IMG/VR virus record: IMGVR_UViG_3300042563_001656
Span: 1-23,587 of that record
Direction: 5' to 3' (one strand)
DNA from: a virus
Length of the DNA stretch: 23,587 bases
The translations under genes were made by a program, and so were the position numbers. The number at the start of each line of letters is the position of its first letter. Position 1 is the stretch's first letter. The notes under the pieces are model-generated. The model was not told where the DNA came from, did no database searches, and saw only the letters and a program-made list of their open reading frames with translations. Of this stretch, positions 6,934 through 14,542 are shown piece after piece.

Positions 6934-9900
6934 ATGGCACATGATCAAGGGTCTTTTGACTACAAAGTAATAAATGAAAATATAAGTAAATTGTTGGATG
7001 CACGATCTGAACTGGATAATACGATTCAAATTTCCATGCCATTTATCAGAGCAACAACAACACTTGATTTAAGTAAAGTCATGAGTAACAATGATGGTAA
7101 TATTGGATTTACGTTAGGGTTGCATGCTATAGACGAAGATGTGCGATATGAAGATATGTATGCATCAACAGACGGCGAAATGCCGTTGATTGGATATACG
7201 TATACGACGGAAGGAAAGTCTAAACGAGTATATGCAACCGATCCAACCGATCAAATAATATCAGGGTTATTTGATACGTATGGTATATTATATAAAACAA
7301 CAAATTTCATCAGAATTCCACCTCCTGGTATTACTACCGCTACTATCAGTAGAGCTAAGAACGGTGTGTTGGCAATGGCCACACTGGAAATTTCTGTTCC
7401 GTCACTTGTGCAACTGGAAAGTCTGCATCGAACATTTTTAGTTCCTGGCGTGGGTATGATTTTAGAATGGGGACAACAATTTGCCGCAGAGCTAAAACCA
7501 AGTTTAGGAGAATTGTCGGACATATCTGCAAATTTATTTCCGTGGTATAATCGCACCAAACTTTTAGAAATTTTAAATAAATTAGCAACCAATCAATTAG
7601 GACTAAAAGAAATTTTAGATGATTATGCGTATGCATCACAAGGTCAATACATGTGGATGTTTGGTCGTGTGGCAAATTTCAGTACTAAATCCAATTCCGA
7701 TGGATCATTCAATTGCACAGTAAAAATTGTAGGGCCATCAGAAGATTCGTTTGCATATTCCACACAAAACACAATAATTCCATCAAAAGATTCCAGCACA
7801 GCATATTTTTGTGCATCCGATACCACTAGTGTATCTTCATATTTCACAGAAACCGTTCCAGGTGGTGTAAATTTCAAAACGTTGTTGGATAATACTTTAG
7901 CAGGCGGCCCGTGGCAACAACACGTGCAAATTCTCAGCGGTGGAAATAAGAAAGCCGGAGAACCGACATCAACTGAACAAAATCCTGTTATAAGTCAAAA
8001 TAATTTTGCAGATGCAGAAGATGCATATTTCATAACATGGAGATTCTTTGTTAATAGAGTATTGAATAGCACTGATAAAAATTACGCGGGATTGAAATAT
8101 CTTTTTAGTACGGTCATGAGCGATAAAGAACTGGAAAAAGTAGGATTACTACTGCCGTATGCAACTGGCGATGATCGAAAAAATACAACCGTAGACAAAT
8201 TACAGTATATAAACGATCCGATGGAATCATATGTTGGCATGAATAAGTTTTTACGATCTATTGATCCGTCTACGTTGATTATTGTTAATGAAAAAGCGGC
8301 ACAATTAGCACAGGCAAATCCACAGTATAATATACCAACATCTGAAGTAAAATTTTTTGAGCCAAATGAAGAAACAAAAAAGTTTTATGCATCATCAAAC
8401 AAAAATGATCCCCGTGGATTGTTTGAAGAGTCTACGACTGCAGACGAAATAGCAGAAGATCGTGGATTTTTAAGTTCCGGTGTGTGGTTAAATCACAAAG
8501 CAGTTGCAGAATGTATGTTGGGTAGTACTACCGTTATCCGAGGCATTGTAAGTTTATTAGAGCGTATGAATAACGCAACATTAAACTATTGGAAATTGGC
8601 AATAGATTACGCAGAACCCATGAAAGGATCTGAACATTCATTTAATTACATGGTGGTCGATGCTAATTTCAGAGAAAGTTCTGATCGAGCGGTGTCAAAG
8701 TTTATAGATAAAGTTCACACGTTTAACAAATATGTTCGTACTGATACAGTCACCGGTAAGCTGATAGGATCAGAATTAACCGAATGTTCTATTGACTTAT
8801 CGTTACCGAAACGATTGTTTACGCAAATTGCCACATTGGGATTGGTACAGCCCGAAGACATGCAGAAGATTGCGGCCATCGGTAAGACCAAAGATGAATT
8901 GGCAGAAGAAGCAGCAGCTGCAGAAAAACCCGGCGTTGGCTCGAACAAACCACCAAAAATATCTGATCCAAATGATACCTTGCGGGAAATGTTTGCTATT
9001 ACGTCATTGGCGGGTGGGTCAAAAGGAAATTTCGATGACAACCTTCAAGGTCCGGATATTACAATACTTCCAAAAACCGCCCGTGCAGCACAATTAAAGG
9101 CAAGTGGAGTATGTGGAAAAGCTAACACACAGACTACTGCAAACACCGCCGGCGTTGGACAAAAACCAGGTCCAATTGATCCTTCTGCAAATCTCAGTGA
9201 TAAAAATGCAGCCGAGCTGAAAAAAACACAAGAAGACGCAAAGAAAACACTAGAAACTGACATATGTAAAAAATGCGAGACTTGTCCACCACCAAAAGCG
9301 CCGCCAGTTACTACACAACCAACGAATAAGAAATTATCGCAATTAACGGTATCAGAAGTATTATCTGTACAAAAACCTGCTGGTACGGTTCTTGCAGTCG
9401 GTAAATATCAAGCAATTCCTGCTACATTTAAAGCGTGGATTGCGGCACAGAAAATTCCAACGGATACTGTATTTGATAGTGCTGCGCAAGAAAAATTGGG
9501 CGATTACTTAATTGTTGGTAAACGACCGAAGGTGGGAAGATTTGTTAATGGAGATACATCTATAACAATAGAAGATGCGCAATTAGAATTAGCAAAAGAA
9601 TTTGCATCAATCCCAGTTCCATATAAAGTTACTAGACCCGCCGGAGCAGCATCAAAATCTGATCCGGGAGCGGTACTTGAAGCGGGCCAATCATATTATT
9701 ACGGAATAGCAGGAAATAAATCCACAGCAAGTTCTGCAAAATATCAAGAAGCATTGCGTATCGCCAGACAAAATAAAAGTTTACAGTCGTTAAAAGAGTT
9801 TATTGCAAAGGGCGAAGGAAATTATGATGCGTTGAATAGAGGTATTGCAGGAGATACTAAGTTAGACAGCACGGAATATTATGCAGCACTTAATCAGCGC

Positions 9901-10527
9901 AAATCATCCACATCCAGTACTAAAGTGTGCAGTGACGAGGCATATATTGAAATTGGAACCATTGGCCTCGGCAACCTGAACACCTTGGGGTTTGCAGATA
10001 ATACTGCCTTTATTAAAGAAGGAAAGGCGCGATGTGCAAAGTGTGCTACTGCAAAACTTGTGACAACTCAAACTGCCGTGGTGATAGCGGAAAAAGAAAA
10101 GGCAACGCAGGCGGCAGAAAAAGCAACCAGAGATTTTCCGGGTATGAATAGGATATTTCGATATGTAGAAATATTTCCAGAGAATATGGTTGCAGAGATT
10201 ACAGATTCTGCCAACGGTCAGTTTTCTAATGCATTTGGCGCATCCCCCGCCGCGCTATCAATATCGGGTGACATTGCTATGCCTGGTATAGCAGGATTGC
10301 GAGTCGGTGAATTGTTTTGGATTGATCGTATTCCTACTTTCTATAAGGCATTTGGTGCATTTCAAATTATGGGCGTTGAAGATATTATTGGTAGAGATGG
10401 GTGGTCAACTAAAATACATTCACGGTTTAACTATCTAGGAACCAACTGGAAAACGGCAATGGCGACCAAACTTAATAGTGCTAAAGCTGCTCAAGCACCA
10501 AGCACTACTGCGCCGCGGAGTACATAA
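6934..10527 (+). CDS. Baseplate hub protein with embedded lysozyme-like domain
   Basis: This 1197-residue protein probably forms the central hub/spike and carries the tail-associated muralytic activity. The N-terminal ~640 residues look like a hub structural region (SLHRTFLVPGVGMILEWG). Residues about 799-974 resemble a phage lysozyme or transglycosylase. Segments are LSQLTVSEVLSVQ, AVGKYQAIP (821-829), KRP (863-865), AKEFASIP (887-894) and SYYYGIAGNKS (920-930), then KEFIAKGEGNYDALNRGIAGD (954-974) with E961 a candidate catalytic acid. In the family as I remember it, the last segment comes first, so the domain seems circularly permuted. Cysteines cluster on both sides (C778, C781, C784; C1034, C1037). 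The C-terminal 120 residues (PGIAGLRVGELFWIDRIP) resemble gp27-like hub ends. Hub assignment is likely; the enzyme fold needs a profile search. Confidence 0.68.
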   Translation: MAHDQGSFDYKVINENISKLLDARSELDNTIQISMPFIRATTTLDLSKVMSNNDGNIGFTLGLHAIDEDVRYEDMYASTDGEMPLIGYTYTTEGKSKRVYATDPTDQIISGLFDTYGILYKTTNFIRIPPPGITTATISRAKNGVLAMATLEISVPSLVQLESLHRTFLVPGVGMILEWGQQFAAELKPSLGELSDISANLFPWYNRTKLLEILNKLATNQLGLKEILDDYAYASQGQYMWMFGRVANFSTKSNSDGSFNCTVKIVGPSEDSFAYSTQNTIIPSKDSSTAYFCASDTTSVSSYFTETVPGGVNFKTLLDNTLAGGPWQQHVQILSGGNKKAGEPTSTEQNPVISQNNFADAEDAYFITWRFFVNRVLNSTDKNYAGLKYLFSTVMSDKELEKVGLLLPYATGDDRKNTTVDKLQYINDPMESYVGMNKFLRSIDPSTLIIVNEKAAQLAQANPQYNIPTSEVKFFEPNEETKKFYASSNKNDPRGLFEESTTADEIAEDRGFLSSGVWLNHKAVAECMLGSTTVIRGIVSLLERMNNATLNYWKLAIDYAEPMKGSEHSFNYMVVDANFRESSDRAVSKFIDKVHTFNKYVRTDTVTGKLIGSELTECSIDLSLPKRLFTQIATLGLVQPEDMQKIAAIGKTKDELAEEAAAAEKPGVGSNKPPKISDPNDTLREMFAITSLAGGSKGNFDDNLQGPDITILPKTARAAQLKASGVCGKANTQTTANTAGVGQKPGPIDPSANLSDKNAAELKKTQEDAKKTLETDICKKCETCPPPKAPPVTTQPTNKKLSQLTVSEVLSVQKPAGTVLAVGKYQAIPATFKAWIAAQKIPTDTVFDSAAQEKLGDYLIVGKRPKVGRFVNGDTSITIEDAQLELAKEFASIPVPYKVTRPAGAASKSDPGAVLEAGQSYYYGIAGNKSTASSAKYQEALRIARQNKSLQSLKEFIAKGEGNYDALNRGIAGDTKLDSTEYYAALNQRKSSTSSTKVCSDEAYIEIGTIGLGNLNTLGFADNTAFIKEGKARCAKCATAKLVTTQTAVVIAEKEKATQAAEKATRDFPGMNRIFRYVEIFPENMVAEITDSANGQFSNAFGASPAALSISGDIAMPGIAGLRVGELFWIDRIPTFYKAFGAFQIMGVEDIIGRDGWSTKIHSRFNYLGTNWKTAMATKLNSAKAAQAPSTTAPRST

Positions 10528-10529
10528 CA

Positions 10530-10937
10530 ATGATTGACACTGAGCTAATACAGAAACTTTATAAATCTAACGAACAACGACTAATCAATACTTTAGATAA
10601 AATGCCGTCACAAGTTTTACCCACGGTTACACAAACAGATGCCAAGAATAAATTTATTATGCGGTATTTTGTGCGGCAGGTCACCGATAAAGATTTTATT
10701 GTTGAAGTAGATAATAGTCAATATGAGGAATTCAAAGAAAATCCTCGATTCATTACTACAACCGTAAAATGGAAGATTGTTGGTAAAAAACAAAATATGA
10801 CATTATTAAACGGGGTAACGATTTTCGGGGTAGAAGATACAAACCGTGTAGTAGTTTCCGAGGCGGACTTGACTTTTGGGGGACTGTTGAAGTATATTAC
10901 AAGTTATCTGGAGTATTGGTTCGCCGAAGAGGTCTAA
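10530..10937 (+). CDS. Conserved-looking unknown protein, probable virion component
   Basis: I do not recognise this 135-residue protein. It has an acidic/amphipathic N-terminal helix (IDTELIQKLYKSNEQRL) followed by a strand-rich core (FIMRYFVRQVTDKDFIVEVD; TTTVKWKIVG) and a C-terminal helix rich in aromatics (LLKYITSYLEYWFAEEV). There is no signal peptide, membrane segment or cysteine pattern. The start has GGAG 9 nt upstream, 2 nt after the hub gene stop. The stop is directly followed by the next ATG, so it is co-transcribed with both the hub and the polymerase-like gene. Position suggests a small baseplate or tail protein, but that is inference from neighbours only. Confidence 0.6.
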   Translation: MIDTELIQKLYKSNEQRLINTLDKMPSQVLPTVTQTDAKNKFIMRYFVRQVTDKDFIVEVDNSQYEEFKENPRFITTTVKWKIVGKKQNMTLLNGVTIFGVEDTNRVVVSEADLTFGGLLKYITSYLEYWFAEEV

Positions 10938-12224
10938 ATGGTTATTAATAGTTATGAACAATATAACGAGTTAAAAACACGGATGGATCGGGAGATGCAT
11001 ATTTGCACACCGATCTTTCGTGATTTATACTATCATGTCATGGAAAATGAACTGTTATGTGTATGCATAACGTTCATGAACGGTGAACACTTTGTAGTAT
11101 CTATTAGTCATGATGATGCCCCACACTTTGCGTTGCCCGTTGGTAATGCACTCTGCTTTACGGCAAACTCTAAAGTACTATCAACTTCGTATATTGATCT
11201 TGCGGCGGTAGCCTATATTCATCAACTCAATATACCAGTATTAAAAGATTTCTTTACGCCATATGTAAATGATACGTATACTACATTTTATAATATGCGC
11301 AACGTTAATCGAATTATTCCATTGACAGTGTGGAGCAACATTCTCGCCGACTATAATACAGAATTATTACCAATTATGAATGTATATACACCATCGAAAC
11401 AGTATACGTATATGCACGAATTATTGAACACGTTGCAGAATATTGAAAATACCGGAATGTGTATAGATAGAACAGTGCTCTCACAGCACTTTTCTTCGGA
11501 TGCAATGCGTGCCTTCAAATCCAACATGGTATACACTGAATATAATCCGTATACTGCAACTGGTCGTCCAAGTAATAGATTTGGCGGAATGAATTTTGCC
11601 GCACTAAACAAATCAGATGGTTCCCGTGATAGTTTCATTAGTAGATATCCGCTTGGATCATTAGTTCAAATGGACTTTGAGGCATATCATTTACGATTAA
11701 TGGCAAATGAATTGAACGTAGAATTACCCAGTGAGCAATCTATTCACACGGAACTTGCCAAAATATATTTTAATACAATGGATATTACCGAAGATATGTA
11801 TGCGGAAAGTAAGCGGAGAACGTTTGAAGTTATGTATGGAATGAGTAGAGAAACATATAATTTTGAATTGTTTGAAAAGATTCATGAACATAGAAAGCAA
11901 TATGAATATACAAATACCATCGAATTACCCAGTGGTATTACGGTTGATGTAATCACGCCAAATGCAAGCAAATTATTTAACTATTACATGCAATCGTTGG
12001 AAATGGTAAGAACATTACCAAAACTCACACGCATTATTGACCTCATAAAAAATACAACGGCGCATTTGGTATTATATACATATGATAGTATACTGTTGGA
12101 TATACAAACTATGGATACCGAACTATTGCAGCAGATACAAGACATTTTAGAAGAAAATAAAACATTCCCAGTGCGGGTATATTCGGGGAATACATACGGT
12201 AATATTAAGGAGATATGGGTATGA
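10938..12224 (+). CDS. Small divergent family A DNA polymerase-like protein
   Basis: This 428-residue protein carries the catalytic motifs of Pol I-type polymerases in order. They are a TATGRPSNRFGGMNF stretch (206-220, matching TGRLSS...NLQNIP), motif A QMDFEAYHLR with D246, motif B K292-x3-F296-x3-YG (300-301), the N348/Q352 pair, and motif C LYTYDSILLDI with D383. The usual Glu after the motif C Asp is Ser. Residues 157-184 (NTLQNIENTGMCID) match the start of the polymerase domain. Only about 20 residues separate them from the TGR motif where Pol I has well over 100, so the thumb seems missing. No DxE exonuclease I motif is seen in residues 1-150. AGAGG 5 nt upstream supports the start. 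The gene overlaps the dehydrogenase by ATGA. It may be an accessory polymerase or may have lost catalysis. Confidence 0.75.
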   Translation: MVINSYEQYNELKTRMDREMHICTPIFRDLYYHVMENELLCVCITFMNGEHFVVSISHDDAPHFALPVGNALCFTANSKVLSTSYIDLAAVAYIHQLNIPVLKDFFTPYVNDTYTTFYNMRNVNRIIPLTVWSNILADYNTELLPIMNVYTPSKQYTYMHELLNTLQNIENTGMCIDRTVLSQHFSSDAMRAFKSNMVYTEYNPYTATGRPSNRFGGMNFAALNKSDGSRDSFISRYPLGSLVQMDFEAYHLRLMANELNVELPSEQSIHTELAKIYFNTMDITEDMYAESKRRTFEVMYGMSRETYNFELFEKIHEHRKQYEYTNTIELPSGITVDVITPNASKLFNYYMQSLEMVRTLPKLTRIIDLIKNTTAHLVLYTYDSILLDIQTMDTELLQQIQDILEENKTFPVRVYSGNTYGNIKEIWV

Positions 12225-13078
12225 GTTTTAAGATAGGAATCGTTGGATTAGGATACGTGGGCGGTGCGGTATTAAACGCATATGCACTAAAAAACCGCAA
12301 GGTACACACATTTGATGTTAATCCAAAAACAAACCCATCATGTAAATCTTTACAAGAATTGGTGGAGTTAGTTGATTTGATATATGTTGCTGTGCCAACG
12401 CCGATGAAATCTTCGGGTGAATGTGATACATCCATTGTTGAATCGGTAGTAAATGATATTGGTAAAAGTAAAACCACAAAACTAATAGTCATAAAATCTA
12501 CAGTACCTCCTAAGACAACGGAACGATTGCAAGATATGAATCATAAGCATGTCGTAATGTTTAATCCAGAGTTTTTAACGGAAGCAAATTATAAAAATGA
12601 TTATTTGAACCAAGATGTTATGTTATTAGGATATTGTGGATGGGTGTGGAGAGACATTGCATTCGATGTACTAACCGAAATTAAAAGTACGGTAGATTCT
12701 GTTAAATATGCTGCAGCGGTTGGAGCAACTGACGCGGAATTTTACAAATATGTATGCAATACATTTCTTGCTACGAAAGTATCATTTGCCAACGAAATGG
12801 AATCCATTGCCCGTGCAATGAACGTGGATTGGGAAGTTGTGCGAGAAACATTGCCGTTTGATTCTCGTGCGGGTAAATCGCACTGGCAAGTTCCGGGTCC
12901 AGACGGTCGCAGGGGATATTCTGGGTCATGTTTTCCAAAGGATATCTCTGCCATTCGTCACGTAGCAAAATTGCTAAATATACCCACTCCCGTATTAGAT
13001 TCTGTGTGGAATCGCAATATTACCATAGACCGACCAGAAAAGGATTGGGAACAATTAAAAGGTCGTGCAGTTTCTTAA
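12221..13078 (+). CDS. Short nucleotide-sugar dehydrogenase (UDP-glucose/GDP-mannose dehydrogenase family)
   Basis: This 285-residue enzyme would oxidise a nucleotide sugar such as UDP-glucose to its uronic acid with NAD+. It has an N-terminal Rossmann motif GLGYVGG (G9, G11, G14), the STVPPKTT and MFNPEFLTEA motifs, a catalytic-helix region KYVCNTFLATKVSFANE (K177, N180, K186), and the nucleophile C237 in GYSGSCFPKD. It stops soon after the central domain, so the third, sugar-nucleotide-binding domain of the roughly 400-450 residue cellular enzymes is absent, as in some other phage versions. I choose ATG 12221 over 12215. AAGGAG lies 8 nt before 12221 but only 2 nt before 12215, and 12221 makes an ATGA overlap with the polymerase gene. 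Its likely role is capsule, LPS or virion-associated sugar modification; the substrate is unknown. Confidence 0.88.
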   Translation: MSFKIGIVGLGYVGGAVLNAYALKNRKVHTFDVNPKTNPSCKSLQELVELVDLIYVAVPTPMKSSGECDTSIVESVVNDIGKSKTTKLIVIKSTVPPKTTERLQDMNHKHVVMFNPEFLTEANYKNDYLNQDVMLLGYCGWVWRDIAFDVLTEIKSTVDSVKYAAAVGATDAEFYKYVCNTFLATKVSFANEMESIARAMNVDWEVVRETLPFDSRAGKSHWQVPGPDGRRGYSGSCFPKDISAIRHVAKLLNIPTPVLDSVWNRNITIDRPEKDWEQLKGRAVS

Positions 13079-13099
13079 ATGCATAACCCCCACGGAAGT

Positions 13100-13128
13100 T
13101 TGATGGTTGTTTGACGGCGTTGTATAAT
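13100..13128 (+). promoter_or_regulatory. Sigma70-type promoter before 13169 gene
   Basis: A -35 box TTGATG (13100-13105), a 17-nt spacer and a perfect -10 TATAAT (13123-13128) lie in the gap after the dehydrogenase gene. The spacer region includes an 11-nt spaced duplication, GTTTGATGG and GTTTGACGG (13098 and 13109). A small hairpin, AAGGT/ACCTT (13138-13153), lies in the predicted leader. The box match is strong and the position suits an early or middle phage transcript recognised by host polymerase. Confidence 0.7.
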
Positions 13129-13168
13129 ATTTATAAGAAGGTTGTTATACCTTTAATGGATGTTATAT

Positions 13169-13567
13169 ATGAATCATGACGCACAATTATTATGTACATT
13201 CACTTCTGTAAACGAATTAGAAAATACCATTGATACTATAAAAAATTCATATACCTTAGTTTTCAATAAATTATATTTACTGGAAAATGTTGCAGATACA
13301 AACCAGTTGGTATTAACGTATAATATTACAAACGCAAACACAAATGTAGTACCACCGGCATCCACCATTTCGGTGCACAGAAAGAAACAAACGAATACAA
13401 TTTATACAATAAATGCAATTAATAAATTGATTGAAATGAAAAATAATGGCGTATTAGATAAATCCTTTCGTATTAATTGGGAAGAATTAAAAAATTCAGT
13501 ATTAGTTACTGCATATGGAAAATTGAAAGTGGTAAATACAAAATTATCAGATATTATTGAATTATAA
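13169..13567 (+). CDS. Conserved unknown small protein of the replication block
   Basis: This 132-residue protein has no function I can assign. It is rich in Asn, Thr and Ile, with alternating strands (LVLTYNITNANTN; HRKKQTNTIYTINAINKLI) and a C-terminal section, INWEELKNSVLVTAYGKLKV. I recall similar small proteins in T4-like aquatic phages, but the family is unnamed. ATG 13169 is preferred over the in-frame 13160 ATG because the recognisable sequence begins at AQLLCTFTS and GGA lies 8 nt upstream. Neither start has a strong ribosome binding site. A better candidate (AAGAAGG, 13135-13141) is too far upstream and partly in a small hairpin. It has its own promoter and stands just before the SSB promoter, so it is probably expressed with replication functions. 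Confidence 0.7.
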   Translation: MNHDAQLLCTFTSVNELENTIDTIKNSYTLVFNKLYLLENVADTNQLVLTYNITNANTNVVPPASTISVHRKKQTNTIYTINAINKLIEMKNNGVLDKSFRINWEELKNSVLVTAYGKLKVVNTKLSDIIEL

Positions 13568-13577
13568 TATTTACCCC

Positions 13578-13606
13578 TTGACAAACTAAGGTCAGCCCAC
13601 TACCTT
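13578..13606 (+). promoter_or_regulatory. Promoter of gp32-like SSB gene
   Basis: A consensus -35 TTGACA (13578-13583) is followed after 17 nt by TACCTT (13601-13606) as the -10. The -10 is weak, which may imply an activator or regulated use. Its spacing and flanking inverted repeat are the same as at the recombinase promoter (14471-14499), and that correspondence is the main support. Confidence 0.65.
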
Positions 13607-13618
13607 TATAAAGTGGGC
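13595..13618 (+). promoter_or_regulatory. Inverted-repeat operator over SSB gene -10
   Basis: GCCCACT (13595-13601) and AGTGGGC (13612-13618) form a perfect 7-bp inverted repeat around the -10 region. The same half-sites, GCCCACTA and GTGGG with the same 10-nt centre, recur at 14488-14510. Because the predicted transcription start falls at or near the right arm, a DNA operator is more likely than an RNA hairpin. Confidence 0.55.
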
Positions 13619-13666
13619 ACTAAACTCACTAAACAAAACATTCTAAACACTAAGAGGTACACACGT

Positions 13667-14464
13667 ATGGGAATTAACATCTCAGCACTCAAATCGAAAC
13701 TCAACCAGTTTACTCGTCAGAACGACCGCACAGACGCACTCTGGAAGCCCACGGAAGGAAAGACGGTTATTCGCATTGTTCCGTGGAAGGACAACAAGGA
13801 AAATCCCTTCGTTGAATTATATTTTCATTATCTTGGCAACAAGACACATCTTTCCCCCACCTCAAACGGCAACCGTGATCCTATTGTAGAATTTGCCGAT
13901 GCGTTGCAGGCAGGTGGTTCTAAGGATGATTGGATGCAGGCACGTCCATTCCGTCCAAAGCTCCGTACATTCGTTCCTGTCATCGTTCGCGGCGAAGAAG
14001 AGAAGGGCGTTCGTTTCATGTCGTTCGGTAAGATTGTATACACGGAATTGTTGTCGATTATCTCCGATCCTGATTATGGTGACATTACCGATGTGCAGAA
14101 CGGTCGGGATGTTGTGGTGGAGTATATTCCACAGGAAAAGAGTGATACTAACTTTGCAAAGACAATGGTTCGTCCAAAGCCAAATCAAACGCCGTTGGCC
14201 GATTCTCCCGAGAAGATTCAGAAGTTTCTTACGGAACAACCTGACATTCGTTCAATTTTTAAGGAACCTACCTACGAAGAATTGAAGGTTGCACTGGAAC
14301 GCTATCTTGATCCCGATGCAGCAAAGACTGCGCCAGTTGCTGCTCCCATCAAGGAAGTATCAATTGTTAATCCTACCTCTCCAACGGCAGTTAAATCCGT
14401 GGAACTTAAGTCAAAATCAGTCAAGGATATGGTTGACGAATTTGACGATGTATTTAATAACTAA
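13667..14464 (+). CDS. gp32-like single-stranded DNA-binding protein
   Basis: This 265-residue SSB of the T4 gp32 type coats single-stranded DNA and coordinates helicase, recombinase and polymerase. It has a basic N-terminal section (SALKSKLNQF), an OB-fold-like core with WKPTEGKTVIRIVPW (26-40), LYFHYLGNKTHLSP and DPIVEFADAL (71-80), and an acidic C-terminal tail (KDMVDEFDDVFNN) of the sort used for partner contacts. ATG 13667 is chosen over an upstream in-frame ATG at 13613 because AAGAGG lies 9 nt before it and the family N-terminus starts here; 13613 falls inside the promoter palindrome. The protein contains no cysteine, so the zinc ribbon of T4 gp32 is absent. Codon use leans to AAG for Lys and CGT for Arg, unlike the virion genes, consistent with high expression. 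It is directly followed by a promoter for the recombinase. Confidence 0.85.
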   Translation: MGINISALKSKLNQFTRQNDRTDALWKPTEGKTVIRIVPWKDNKENPFVELYFHYLGNKTHLSPTSNGNRDPIVEFADALQAGGSKDDWMQARPFRPKLRTFVPVIVRGEEEKGVRFMSFGKIVYTELLSIISDPDYGDITDVQNGRDVVVEYIPQEKSDTNFAKTMVRPKPNQTPLADSPEKIQKFLTEQPDIRSIFKEPTYEELKVALERYLDPDAAKTAPVAAPIKEVSIVNPTSPTAVKSVELKSKSVKDMVDEFDDVFNN

Positions 14465-14470
14465 AATCAC

Positions 14471-14499
14471 TTGACTTTACTTGCGTGGCCCACTATATT
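14471..14499 (+). promoter_or_regulatory. Promoter of UvsX/RecA-like gene
   Basis: The -35 TTGACT (14471-14476), a 17-nt spacer and the -10 TATATT (14494-14499) lie in the 78-nt gap before the recombinase. The layout matches the SSB promoter base for base in spacing. Confidence 0.72.
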
Positions 14500-14512
14500 A
14501 CTATGGTGGGTC
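14487..14512 (+). promoter_or_regulatory. Inverted-repeat operator over recombinase gene -10
   Basis: GGCCCAC (14487-14493) and GTGGGTC (14506-14512) make an inverted repeat with one mismatch (a G-T wobble if in RNA). It shares GCCCACTA-N10-GTGGG with the SSB operator at the same distance from the -35 box. It is probably bound by a common regulator of the replication genes. Confidence 0.55.
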
Positions 14513-14542
14513 ATTCACGTTATTATACTATAGGAAAATATT

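Noticed and set aside
13613-13666. Upstream ATG extension of the SSB gene
   Set aside because: The ATG-like start falls inside the promoter palindrome, has no ribosome binding site, and adds residues foreign to the family.
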